A stretch of 64,000 nucleotides of DNA. Source: an uncultured Candidatus Melainabacteria bacterium (GTDB lineage Bacteria > Cyanobacteriota > Vampirovibrionia > Gastranaerophilales > Gastranaerophilaceae). Positions within the stretch are counted from its first letter, which is position 1. Each line of letters opens with the position of its first letter. Made by a program: the position numbers and the translations under genes. Under the pieces are notes generated by a model. The model was not told the origin of the DNA. It ran no database searches and saw nothing but the letters and a program-made list of their open reading frames with translations. The DNA lies in assembly GCA_934754655.1 (NCBI GenBank), contig CAKVIC010000012.1, positions 20,424 to 84,423 on the forward strand, read 5' to 3'. Positions 1 to 7,415 of this stretch are shown here, one piece after another.

Positions 1-330
1 GAAGAGTTAGAAGAATATAATGGTGAATTGCTTGAAATAAGTGATAGTGATAATCATTTAGAAGAAGATTCATTTAAAGAGCCGGAAATTTTGGAAACAA
101 AGAATAATCCAACACCGATAGTCCCTGTATATAATGCGGACATTCCGCCAGAAGATACTGTAGTCTCAGATAATTTAGAACAAGGTGATACAGTAAGTCA
201 TGCTACTTATGGAACAGGTGTTGTTGAAAAAATGACAAAGTATGGAACTAAAACACTGGTTCTTATAAATTTTGATAATGTTGGACGAAAATTTTTAGAT
301 CCGGCTTTAACAGAGCTTAAGAAAATTTAA
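1..330 (+). CDS. 3' end of a gene cut by the window; UvrD-tail-like C-terminal module
   Basis: The reading frame is open from the first base and ends at 330, so this is the C-terminal part (about 109 residues) of a longer protein. The visible N-terminal half is acidic and low in complexity. The last ~50 residues form a compact module (GDTVSHATYGTGVVEKM ... INFDNVGRKFLDPALTELKKI). It resembles the last ~50 residues of the PcrA/UvrD protein at 18354-20915 in layout: G-(D/E)-x-V-x-H, GxG, a beta-rich stretch, DF/NFDN-x-G-x-K and LKK(I/F) at the very end. In UvrD-family helicases this tail is a Tudor/SH3-like domain. The full protein could be another helicase or a transcription-coupled factor, but the upstream sequence is needed to tell. 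Confidence 0.7.
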   Translation, partial: EELEEYNGELLEISDSDNHLEEDSFKEPEILETKNNPTPIVPVYNADIPPEDTVVSDNLEQGDTVSHATYGTGVVEKMTKYGTKTLVLINFDNVGRKFLDPALTELKKI

Positions 331-454
331 TAAAACTCTTTACAAAAAATTGTTTTATTAATAAAATAAGTATACTCACAATCCTCAAGTGATATAGCTT
401 GTTTTTTCAGAGTCATTAACTGTTAAAATACGCTAATAGTGAAAGGAAAAACAA

Positions 455-721
455 ATGGCAAACATTAAGTCAGCAAAAAAAAGAGTTCTTATTGCAGAAG
501 TAAACAGACAAAGAAACGTAGCTTTTAAAACTTCTATCAAAACTGCAATCAAAAAAGCTTTAGCTTTGGCGACAGAATCTGATAAAGAAGCTTTGAACGC
601 TTCTATTTCAAGAGTTTATCAATTATGTGATAAAGCTGTTTCAAAAGGTATTTTACATAAAAATACTGCAGCAAGAAAGAAATCTAGACTAGTTTTAGCT
701 ATTAAAAAGTTAGAAAAATAA
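455..721 (+). CDS. rpsT: 30S ribosomal protein S20
   Basis: Encodes an 88-residue, very lysine/arginine-rich protein starting MANIKSAKKRVLIAEVNRQR, the standard opening of ribosomal protein S20, which binds 16S rRNA in the body of the 30S subunit. Length matches the family (about 85-90). The start is supported by an AAAGGA-type ribosome binding site just upstream. The gene stands alone: the preceding gene ends 124 bp upstream, and a perfect hairpin terminator follows directly. The identification is secure. Confidence 0.95.
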   Translation: MANIKSAKKRVLIAEVNRQRNVAFKTSIKTAIKKALALATESDKEALNASISRVYQLCDKAVSKGILHKNTAARKKSRLVLAIKKLEK

Positions 722-734
722 CTTTTGAGTAAAG

Positions 735-773
735 AATAATGTCGCGGGCGATTACATCGCCCGCGACATTATT
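735..773 (+). terminator. Intrinsic terminator after rpsT
   Basis: A perfect 18-bp stem (735-752 paired with 756-773) closes on a three-base loop TAC, with a GC-rich core GTCGCGGGCGAT and a short T-run at the 3' side. It lies 14 bp after the rpsT stop codon. Confidence 0.85.
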
Positions 774-877
774 TTGCACGATATAAATTAAACATATTAG
801 AATGATTTTTGAATTTATTGTTTGTGAAAATAGTAATTTTTTGTTAAAATTAGTTAGCACAAAATTAGGAGAACGCT

Positions 878-1159
878 ATGAAAATTAGAGCAAGTCATAT
901 TTTAGTAAATACAAAAGAAGAGGCTGAAAACCTTTTGTTAGATTTAGAACAAGGTGTAGCTTTTGAAGATTTAGCAAAGCAATATTCAAAATGTCCATCA
1001 GGTCAAAATGGTGGTGATTTGAGATGGTTTGGAAAAGGCATGATGGTTAAACCTTTTGAAGATGCCGCTTTTGCGTTGAAAGAAGGCGAAATTTCAAAAC
1101 CTGTTGAAACTCAATTTGGTTGGCATTTAATTAAATGTACTGGAGTTGACGAAGATTAA
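878..1159 (+). CDS. Parvulin-type peptidyl-prolyl cis-trans isomerase
   Basis: A 93-residue single-domain rotamase of the PpiC/parvulin family, which speeds cis-trans isomerisation of prolyl bonds during protein folding. Family landmarks are the opening ASHILV, FEDLAKQYSKCPSGQNGGDLRWF in the middle, and the closing FGWHLIKCTG. The length equals that of E. coli PpiC. There is no signal peptide, so it should act in the cytoplasm. The start has a good AGGAGA site at 866-871. The M24 peptidase gene follows after 13 bp and is probably co-transcribed. Confidence 0.9.
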   Translation: MKIRASHILVNTKEEAENLLLDLEQGVAFEDLAKQYSKCPSGQNGGDLRWFGKGMMVKPFEDAAFALKEGEISKPVETQFGWHLIKCTGVDED

Positions 1160-1172
1160 TTTCGGAGGTTTT

Positions 1173-2657
1173 ATGATTGAAAAATTTCATAAAATACTTG
1201 AGAACTTAGAGATTGATTATTTACTTGTAAATTCAACAAACGAATATTTGGTAGAGTATTCAAGTTTGCAGGAAAATGCTCGAGCCAAAATCAGTGGGTT
1301 TTTAGGTTCAACGGGTGATGCTTTGCTTACTAAAGATAAACAATATTTATTTGTAGATGGAAGATACCATGAACAAGCAGATTTAGAAACTTATGATTAT
1401 TTTTCAATTGTAAAACTTCAATTAGGTCAAAACCAAGATGATGAAATACGAAAAATTATTGATAAAACAAAAACCTTGGGGATTGTTGCAAAAAAGGTTT
1501 CTCAGGCAAGATTAGAAAGCTTTGCGGGGTATAAAATTAAATTATTAGATGTTGATCCAATCAATGATTTTACTGAATCTCATAATGAAAATTTGTCCCA
1601 AGCTTTTTCAGAGCATTGTTTTACACCTGAAAATCCAATTTTTATATCAAATTTAGAGGAAGTTTCATATCTTACGGGTTTAAGAGATTTTTCGAAAGAT
1701 TTTTCCTCAAAAATATATGCAAAACTTTTCGTACACAAAGATAAAAGGTTGCTTTTTAGGAGTAATAGCGAGTGTGCCGATTTTTTGAAAAATTTTGATG
1801 ATAAATTGTTAGTTGATAAATCTTCAATAAATGCTTTTGATTATTCGTTGATTAAATATCCAGTGTCGCAAGTTTCACCTATCAAATTTTTAAAATCTAT
1901 TAAAACGAAAGAAGAAATAGAAGCATATAAACGTGCGTTTGCTCAAACTGATAAAGCTGTTAAAGTTATCAGAGAATTTATTGAAAATAATGAAAATCTT
2001 TCGGAATACGATATTGCGACACGTTTGAAGGAAGAATTTATCAAATATGGTGCAAAATCTTTGAGCTTTAAATCAATTGTCGCTATTGATAAAAATTCAG
2101 CACTTGCGCATTATTCAAAAAATTCAAAAGATGTGGTTTTAAAAGATGGTTCGTTGGTTTTGATTGATTGTGGAGCCTATTATGATGAGGGTTATGCAAC
2201 AGATATAACAAGAGTTTTTGTAAAAGGTTCTCCTAGCGATTTGCAGAAAAAGGTTTATACGACTGTTTTAAAAGCTTTTTTAAATGCGTATAATTCAAAT
2301 TTTATTACAGGATTTGAATACGATAAGTTAGCTCATAAGATTTTGGATAATAAAATAGAAGGTTTTCAATTTAACCATGGTTTAGGTCACGGTATCGGAA
2401 TAAATGTTCATGAAGCTCCGCCTGCTTTGAATCAAAGCCAGATAGCTCAAACCGAGCTTAAAGAAAATATGACTTTTACAATTGAACCGGGCTTATATAA
2501 TCCTGAATATTTTGGGGTTAGATTAGAAAACTCTTGTTATAAAACCTTGGATAAGGTCTGTTCTTTTACCAAAATGGGTTATGAAGGTAAATTAATTGAT
2601 TTTTCGTTGTTAACTGAAAACGAGCAAAATTGGTTGAAGGAATTTGAAATTTTATGA
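1173..2657 (+). CDS. Xaa-Pro aminopeptidase-like M24 metallopeptidase
   Basis: A 494-residue protein with a creatinase-type N-terminal region and a C-terminal pita-bread metallopeptidase domain, expected to remove N-terminal residues preceding proline. The metal ligands are visible: two Asp in DCGAYYDEGYATDITRVF (about residues 331-348), His in HGLGHGIGINVHE (about 400), and two Glu in TIEPGLY and GVRLENS (about 437-456). The start at 1173 is preferred because GGAGG lies six bases upstream. An alternative TTG at 1146 would overlap the parvulin gene and has no such site. The stop overlaps the next start as ATGA, indicating translational coupling. Confidence 0.9.
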   Translation: MIEKFHKILENLEIDYLLVNSTNEYLVEYSSLQENARAKISGFLGSTGDALLTKDKQYLFVDGRYHEQADLETYDYFSIVKLQLGQNQDDEIRKIIDKTKTLGIVAKKVSQARLESFAGYKIKLLDVDPINDFTESHNENLSQAFSEHCFTPENPIFISNLEEVSYLTGLRDFSKDFSSKIYAKLFVHKDKRLLFRSNSECADFLKNFDDKLLVDKSSINAFDYSLIKYPVSQVSPIKFLKSIKTKEEIEAYKRAFAQTDKAVKVIREFIENNENLSEYDIATRLKEEFIKYGAKSLSFKSIVAIDKNSALAHYSKNSKDVVLKDGSLVLIDCGAYYDEGYATDITRVFVKGSPSDLQKKVYTTVLKAFLNAYNSNFITGFEYDKLAHKILDNKIEGFQFNHGLGHGIGINVHEAPPALNQSQIAQTELKENMTFTIEPGLYNPEYFGVRLENSCYKTLDKVCSFTKMGYEGKLIDFSLLTENEQNWLKEFEIL

Positions 2658-3406
2658 AAATAACAAGCTTAAATAATGATTTAATCAAAGAAACTGCAAA
2701 ATTGTTACAAAAAAAATATCGCGATGAAAGTGGTTTATTTTTGATTGAGGGTGAAAAAGGGGTTAAAGAAGCTCAAGAATTTAATATTACGTTGGAAAAA
2801 ATTTTTTGGTCAGAAAAATTTCCAGATTATATTTTAGATAAAAGTTTGTTGATAGAAGTCAATGAGGCTGTTTTGGGCAAAATTTCTGATGCTAAAACTC
2901 CGCCTCCAATAGTTGCAATTGCAAAACAACCTAATTTCAAATTTGAAGATTTGAAGTCAATGAATAAGGTTGTGTTGCTTGAAGATATCAAAGATTCTGG
3001 TAATTTAGGTACGATTATTAGGACATCTGTTGCATTTGGTGTTGATGCGATTATTTTATATGGTGAGACAGTGGATTTATATAATCCTAAAACAGTGCGT
3101 TCTACAGTTGGGAATTTGTGGAAAACAAAAATTTATTCTATTAAAGATTTTGATATTTTACAAGAATATTTTAAGAACTTTGAGCGTCTTGCGACTTTAC
3201 CAAAATCAGATGATACACAATATTTAGGTTCTTATCAAATAAATAAGCCAACTTTAATTATGTTTGGTTCTGAGTCGAGTGGCTTGAGCGAAAATTTAAA
3301 ATCTTTTGCAACACAAAATATTACAATTGAAATGAAAAAGAATGTAGAATCTTTAAATTTGGCTATTTCTGCAGGAATTATTCTATATAAATTGTTTGTA
3401 AAATAA
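2654..3406 (+). CDS. SpoU/TrmH-family RNA 2'-O-methyltransferase
   Basis: A 250-residue SPOUT-class methyltransferase, expected to use S-adenosylmethionine to methylate a ribose 2'-hydroxyl in rRNA or tRNA. The three SpoU motifs are present: LEDIKDSGNLGTIIRT (about residue 105), IMFGSESSGLS (about 200) and SLNLAISAGIILY (about 233). The N-terminal ~90 residues form the L30e-like substrate-binding part seen in RlmB-type enzymes. The exact target nucleotide cannot be told from sequence. The gene is coupled to the peptidase gene by a four-base ATGA overlap. Confidence 0.88.
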   Translation: MKITSLNNDLIKETAKLLQKKYRDESGLFLIEGEKGVKEAQEFNITLEKIFWSEKFPDYILDKSLLIEVNEAVLGKISDAKTPPPIVAIAKQPNFKFEDLKSMNKVVLLEDIKDSGNLGTIIRTSVAFGVDAIILYGETVDLYNPKTVRSTVGNLWKTKIYSIKDFDILQEYFKNFERLATLPKSDDTQYLGSYQINKPTLIMFGSESSGLSENLKSFATQNITIEMKKNVESLNLAISAGIILYKLFVK

Positions 3407-3441
3407 AAAGCCACCTTATTTTTTTAATTAAGTGACTTTTT
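3405..3441. terminator. Imperfect bidirectional terminator
   Basis: An imperfect stem (3405-3418 with 3429-3441, two mismatches) flanked by A-rich and T-rich runs sits between convergent genes ending at 3406 and 3466, so it could serve both strands. Confidence 0.5.
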
Positions 3442-3465
3442 TATTGTGTATTTATAAATCAAATC

Positions 3466-5226
3466 TTATAATTTTTCAGGATTTCTAAGTGGTATCAATC
3501 TGTCTAAGTCAGAGTTTACACTGAAGTAAAATCTTGCGGTAGATCGATGATAATCTTTGTTGAATGGGAAGCCGACACCAACTTGAGCTGTAATCCAATC
3601 AGCAAGTTGAATATAAGTTCCAAAGCCAACGCTGTGTAAGAATTCTTGTGGATAATTATAAGGGTTGCCATTTGTACCAATCCAGCCATAATCATAAAAT
3701 GCTGCTAGTCTTAATCTTTCATCTAGCCAAGGACAAATTTTATCCAACAAAGGAACTGGAGTTCTGTATTCTAAAGTACCAGAGAATCCGTAGTCACCAA
3801 TGATTTCAGCAGGTTGATAACCCCTTAGAGTGTAAGGTCCACCTAATTGCATTTGTTCAGCTGGGAATAATTTGTTAGGTGAATATTGACCACCAATTCT
3901 TACAATTCCCATACTTCTAGCAAACAATCTTTGAGCACGTGTAAGATTTGCTCCCATTTTTACGAAGGTTGTATCAGAAATAGAATTCATTTTATCAGAA
4001 CCGCCCATACCAAAATCGATATTAGCGTTTGCAATCCAACGACCATAATTGTCATCGGTCATTCCGTATATACCTGTTCTCCAAACATTTAAGCTATAAT
4101 CAGACATTGGAGTTTTAACTCCGGAATTCATAAATGTAGTGCTTGCATTTACGAAGTCATAGCCTGTATATAAGAATAAATCTGATTTTGCGGTTTGAAT
4201 AAGTGGTTGAGTTAATTTAAAGAAATAGCTTTGCGCATTACCTTTAACATTTAATGGTTTGTATGGTCCACCTAAACGAACGTGTGAATCAGAAAAGTCG
4301 AATGAAAATCTAGTACCGTATGATGAAACCGGAAGTGAATAACCAGCCATCCAACCTGTAGCACCTGATGATAAGATTGTACCACCATAAATTTTGTCAC
4401 CTAAGCCTGTAAGGTTATCCATACCTACAAGGAATGAAACTCTTTGAGCGCCAGTATATCTTCTGCCATAATCATCATAGCCAATATTAAGGTTTACTGG
4501 AAATCTATCACGAACATTTAGCGTGATTGCTGTATTTTCTTCACCTTCAGCTTGTCGTTCAACTTCTGTTTGAATTTGAACATAATCTTCGCGGTTAATT
4601 TCTTTCATTGCGCGTTGCAAGTTCTTTGCGTTGAAAACATCGCCTTCACGCAAACCGGCTTTACCCATAATAATATGTCTTAAGTACCATTCACGAGTCC
4701 ATTTTTCGCCTTCAATATTCATTTCGCCGACTTTACTTTCGACAATTTTAATAGTCGCAACGCCATCAACAATTCTTTGAGGCGGAACCATTGCGTATGA
4801 AGTCAAATACCCTTTTGAATGATATAAATTAGTAACTTTTGAAGAAACTTCTAATAATTCATCAAAGAATATATCTTCGCCTAAAACTTCTAAACCTAAT
4901 TTTTGAAGTTCTTCATCTGGAATTTTTGTATTTCCTTCAAAAACTATTTTTTCAAGTAAAAAGTGTGGATTGTATAATGCACCTTCTCTTGCGATATTTT
5001 CTTCAACAGAAGCGTCATAAATACGCTCATCTTTATCTAGATAATCAAGTGATTGCACATAACTTTTATCAATTGTGTAGTTACGTAAATTGTCTAACTC
5101 CATTTTATTATATGCACCAGAATCGACTCTTAAGTCGTGCAAATCTGCTGCAACACAAGTATTTGTCATTTTTCCTGCAGAAAATATAAGCATTAATAAA
5201 AGCAGATAACTAAATTGTTTTTTCAT
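3466..5226 (-). CDS. TpsB/ShlB-type outer-membrane secretion protein with POTRA domains
   Basis: A 586-residue protein with an N-terminal signal peptide (MKKQFSYLLLLMLIFSAG, cleavage probably near CVAA), then periplasmic POTRA domains (about residues 90-245; FLLEKIVFEGNTKIPDEEL begins the first) and a C-terminal 16-strand-type barrel. The barrel hallmark LRGY occurs in GGPYTLRGYQ (about residue 470), the conserved loop-6 motif of the Omp85/TpsB superfamily. Such proteins export a large partner across the outer membrane (two-partner secretion). No TpsA-like partner is visible next to it. Its presence implies a Gram-negative-type envelope. The gene stands alone, divergent from the small gene at 5577. 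Confidence 0.88.
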   Translation of the reverse strand: MKKQFSYLLLLMLIFSAGKMTNTCVAADLHDLRVDSGAYNKMELDNLRNYTIDKSYVQSLDYLDKDERIYDASVEENIAREGALYNPHFLLEKIVFEGNTKIPDEELQKLGLEVLGEDIFFDELLEVSSKVTNLYHSKGYLTSYAMVPPQRIVDGVATIKIVESKVGEMNIEGEKWTREWYLRHIIMGKAGLREGDVFNAKNLQRAMKEINREDYVQIQTEVERQAEGEENTAITLNVRDRFPVNLNIGYDDYGRRYTGAQRVSFLVGMDNLTGLGDKIYGGTILSSGATGWMAGYSLPVSSYGTRFSFDFSDSHVRLGGPYKPLNVKGNAQSYFFKLTQPLIQTAKSDLFLYTGYDFVNASTTFMNSGVKTPMSDYSLNVWRTGIYGMTDDNYGRWIANANIDFGMGGSDKMNSISDTTFVKMGANLTRAQRLFARSMGIVRIGGQYSPNKLFPAEQMQLGGPYTLRGYQPAEIIGDYGFSGTLEYRTPVPLLDKICPWLDERLRLAAFYDYGWIGTNGNPYNYPQEFLHSVGFGTYIQLADWITAQVGVGFPFNKDYHRSTARFYFSVNSDLDRLIPLRNPEKL

Positions 5227-5507
5227 GATTTCAAGCTTCCTAATTGTTTATAATTATTATTGATATGGGTTATTATTCAGTATATTTACGATTAATAACA
5301 TCATAGTTTAAATAAAAGTTCAAAACAAATTTTATTGCGTATTTGTAACGAAATATTACAATACATTTATAATTTTAACGTATATACTGATTTTTGTAAA
5401 GTGTTTTTTTTAGGGCTAAAACACTTATTTTTTATATGTTTTTTTGTTGCGAAATCAAAAAATAATTATCAAAAATTTTACAAAACTTAATAAAAGTACA
5501 CAAAAAG
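5227..5507. other. AT-rich divergent intergenic region
   Basis: This non-coding stretch lies between divergent genes. It holds the promoter area of the outer-membrane protein gene, an inverted repeat TTGTAA-N7-TTACAA near 5344-5362, and an unexplained terminator-like hairpin at 5399-5433. No open reading frame with a ribosome binding site was seen. Confidence 0.6.
5399..5433 (+). terminator. Orphan terminator-like hairpin
   Basis: A nine-bp stem AAGTGTTTT/AAAACACTT (5399-5407 with 5418-5426) is followed by a T-run. It reads as an intrinsic terminator on the + strand, but no upstream + strand gene is present, since the neighbour at 5226 points away. A short non-coding RNA ending here is possible. 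Confidence 0.45.
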
Positions 5508-5543
5508 AGCAATTTTTTTAGTTTTAAATACTTTATATATATA
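5508..5543 (+). promoter_or_regulatory. Shared promoter-like element, copy A
   Basis: AGCAATTTTTT begins the element; 21 bases after its first A comes TACTTTATATATATA. The same arrangement with identical spacing occurs at 7275-7310 (-), 27661-27696 (-) and 44150-44185 (+). In each case it ends 23-34 bp before the start codon of a lineage-specific gene. Confidence 0.7.
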
Positions 5544-5576
5544 CAAGATATAACATGAGGTATTAAAGGAGATTTT

Positions 5577-5819
5577 ATGGCAATCGGAGCAAAAGATTTT
5601 ATTGACAAATTATTGGTTGAAAAATATGCGCAAGAAAAAGTTGATAACCACGATGACAGTGCGCTAGTTTCAAAGATTTCAGCAGATGATATGATGTATG
5701 CAATGAATAATGCTGCAAATTCTTATAAGACGATGTTAGCATTAAATAACCGACTTACAATGTCGTGTTATGGTGTCGTGGCAAAAACTGCAAAATATGT
5801 TGTCACTGAAGTCGTTTAA
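5577..5819 (+). CDS. Small conserved protein, paralogue of the product of 7008-7250
   Basis: An 80-residue protein of unknown function. The first 25 residues (MAIGAKDFIDKLLVEKYAQE, then KVDNH) are almost identical to those of the 80-residue protein encoded at 7008-7250 on the other strand. The remaining parts are related but more diverged, and each has one Cys followed by Y-x-V in the last third (SCYGV / TCYAV). There is no signal peptide or membrane span. A strong AAAGGAG site precedes the ATG. The two paralogues flank the SIS-domain gene. The shared upstream element suggests co-regulation with the other copy and with two further genes. I do not recognise the family. Confidence 0.8.
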   Translation: MAIGAKDFIDKLLVEKYAQEKVDNHDDSALVSKISADDMMYAMNNAANSYKTMLALNNRLTMSCYGVVAKTAKYVVTEVV

Positions 5820-5883
5820 CGATAATATACATTTGAGCTAAACTGTAATATAATAAAATTATTATATCAAGTGAGGCTTGCAA

Positions 5884-6954
5884 ATGGTTGAACAAAAAAC
5901 AAAAATGGAATCTGAAATATTAGAGCAAAATCAAATTGTTCCGCATATTTTAGCTAAATATATTGATTCAAATACCGGTGAAATTAAATTAAATCTTCCT
6001 TTAAATATAAAAAAAATTGTTTTGGTTGCAAGTGGCTCATCTTATCATTGTGCAAGATTTGCTGTTGATTTGGTTGAAAAGATTTCTAAGATTGAGACGC
6101 GTGCGATTTATTCCAGTGAATTTCTTTTAAAAAGTTTAATTCCAAAAGACGATGATACTTTATATATTTTTATCACTCAATCAGGAGAAACAAGTGACAC
6201 TTTAAAATCTGTCGAGAGGGTTAATAAAGAAACATCTTTGCCGACTTTATGCATAACAAACAATGAAAATTCTTCTATTTGGCAATCTTGTGATTATAAA
6301 GTCGCGTGTGAAGCTGGTGAAGAGATTGGAATTGCTGCTACAAAATCTTTTACTTCTCAAATGTTATGTTTAATATTAATATCCTTAAAACTAATTGAGA
6401 ATAATGGTGATAATTCTATTTTAGAATTTAAAAATACTTTAAAAACTATTCCTGAAATTATTAATAAAGCTATAGCAAAGCGTGATGATATTAAACTTTT
6501 AGCACAGCATTTGGCAAAAGAAAATATTATAATTCTAACAGCAGATGGAATTTCATATTCGCTTGCAAAAGAGGGGGCTCTTAAAATAAAAGAAACCTCT
6601 TATATTAACACAAGTGCTGCAATTTTAGGTGAATTTATGCATGGTCACGTTGCTGTTTTAAACAATAAAGCAACATTAATCTATGTCGCAGTCGAAAGTA
6701 TTTCAGAACGTTCTATTAGCAATCTTAATAAGATTAAAGAAGAATATTCACCCAATCTTGTTATAATTGGAAAACAAGATGAAAGAATAATTCCGGATTA
6801 TTCATTAAAAGTTGAATGTCAAAACGTAATTCAACAATTGTTCGCTAACGTTGTTATGTTGCAATTATTAGCGCTAGAAATAGCTTTACAACTTAATCGT
6901 AACGTTGATAATCCGCGTGGTCTGCACAAAGTTGTAGTTGATAATACAATTTAG
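5884..6954 (+). CDS. SIS-domain sugar isomerase/deaminase, like GlmS without the glutaminase domain
   Basis: A 356-residue protein with two tandem SIS (sugar isomerase) domains, matching the isomerase half of glucosamine-6-phosphate synthase. Visible motifs include ASGSSYHCA (about residue 50), ITQSGETSDT (about 98), GIAATKSFTSQ (about 150), KIKETSYINTSAA with GEFMHGH (about 235-255), and the C-terminal NPRGLHKVV. The N-terminal Cys glutaminase domain is absent. The protein may therefore work as a sugar-phosphate isomerase or a NagB-II-like glucosamine-6-phosphate deaminase rather than using glutamine. The ATG at 5884 is preferred over TTG at 5878, with GTGAGG upstream. It lies between the two 80-residue paralogues. 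Confidence 0.82.
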   Translation: MVEQKTKMESEILEQNQIVPHILAKYIDSNTGEIKLNLPLNIKKIVLVASGSSYHCARFAVDLVEKISKIETRAIYSSEFLLKSLIPKDDDTLYIFITQSGETSDTLKSVERVNKETSLPTLCITNNENSSIWQSCDYKVACEAGEEIGIAATKSFTSQMLCLILISLKLIENNGDNSILEFKNTLKTIPEIINKAIAKRDDIKLLAQHLAKENIIILTADGISYSLAKEGALKIKETSYINTSAAILGEFMHGHVAVLNNKATLIYVAVESISERSISNLNKIKEEYSPNLVIIGKQDERIIPDYSLKVECQNVIQQLFANVVMLQLLALEIALQLNRNVDNPRGLHKVVVDNTI

Positions 6955-7007
6955 AGGATAGTTTTTCCTCAAGCTTACTATGTAAAAATTTAAGCTTTTA
7001 CGTTGTT

Positions 7008-7250
7008 TTAAACTTGTATCATTTCTCTTTCTTTGTATCTTGCAGAACGAGCGTTTACTGCATAACAAGTTGAGTAAAGTTTTTGTGATAAGTTGAATAA
7101 ATTTCGTTGAACCATAGCAACGTCATTCATTGCATCCAACATTTTCTGTGGATCAACCATTGATTCCATAGCTTCATGATTGTCAACTTTTTCTTGCGCG
7201 TATTTTTTGACAAGTAACTTGTCAATGTAGTCTCTAGCACCTATTGCCAT
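7008..7250 (-). CDS. Small conserved protein, paralogue of the product of 5577-5819
   Basis: An 80-residue protein of unknown function starting MAIGARDYIDKLLVKKYAQE then KVDNH, nearly identical to the N-terminus of the 5577-5819 product. The central part (MVDPQKMLDAMNDVA) aligns with ISADDMMYAMNNAA in the paralogue, and a single Cys sits in STCYAV. It is soluble by appearance and converges on the SIS gene. A weak AAGGG site lies upstream. The gene carries the same promoter-like element as its paralogue at 7275-7310, and a further 32-bp element lies upstream at 7337-7368. Confidence 0.8.
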   Translation of the reverse strand: MAIGARDYIDKLLVKKYAQEKVDNHEAMESMVDPQKMLDAMNDVAMVQRNLFNLSQKLYSTCYAVNARSARYKEREMIQV

Positions 7251-7274
7251 AATGTGATTTCCCTTTTTACCTTA

Positions 7275-7310
7275 TATATGTATAAAGTAAATTTTTTCTA
7301 AAAACTTGCT
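7275..7310 (-). promoter_or_regulatory. Shared promoter-like element, copy B
   Basis: Read on the minus strand it is AGCAAGTTTTT, then ten bases, then TACTTTATACATATA. Internal spacing is identical to copies A, C and D. It ends 25 bp before the ATG at 7250. Confidence 0.7.
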
Positions 7311-7336
7311 TTTTTTAATAAAACAATTTACAAAAG

Positions 7337-7368
7337 TTTACAATTTGAATCCATTTATTTTGAATCTA
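7337..7368 (-). repeat. 32-bp upstream element, copy 1
   Basis: This stretch matches 37786-37817 at 29 of 32 positions. It contains two GAATC(C/T)A boxes 14 bp apart. Both copies begin about 90 bp upstream of the start of a small minus-strand gene (7250 and 37690), which suggests an activator or other protein binding site. Copy 1 is also close to dxr on the other side. Confidence 0.6.
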
Positions 7369-7403
7369 TTTATACTTATTAACTTCTATTATTGTTTTTG
7401 TTA

Positions 7404-7409
7404 TATAAT
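7404..7409 (+). promoter_or_regulatory. -10 box of dxr, leaderless geometry
   Basis: TATAAT lies only six bases before the dxr ATG, so transcription should start at or next to the A of the start codon. No ribosome binding site is present, in agreement with a leaderless mRNA. Confidence 0.55.
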
Positions 7410-7415
7410 TAATTT

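Noticed and set aside
3886..5189. Plus-strand frames inside the outer-membrane protein gene
   Set aside because: No ribosome binding sites and Cys/His/Leu-rich shadow composition; the minus-strand gene explains the region fully.
5344..5362. TTGTAA-N7-TTACAA as an NtcA/CRP-type site
   Set aside because: NtcA sites follow GTA-N8-TAC; the spacing here is one base longer, and other copies vary more. The protein that binds is unknown.
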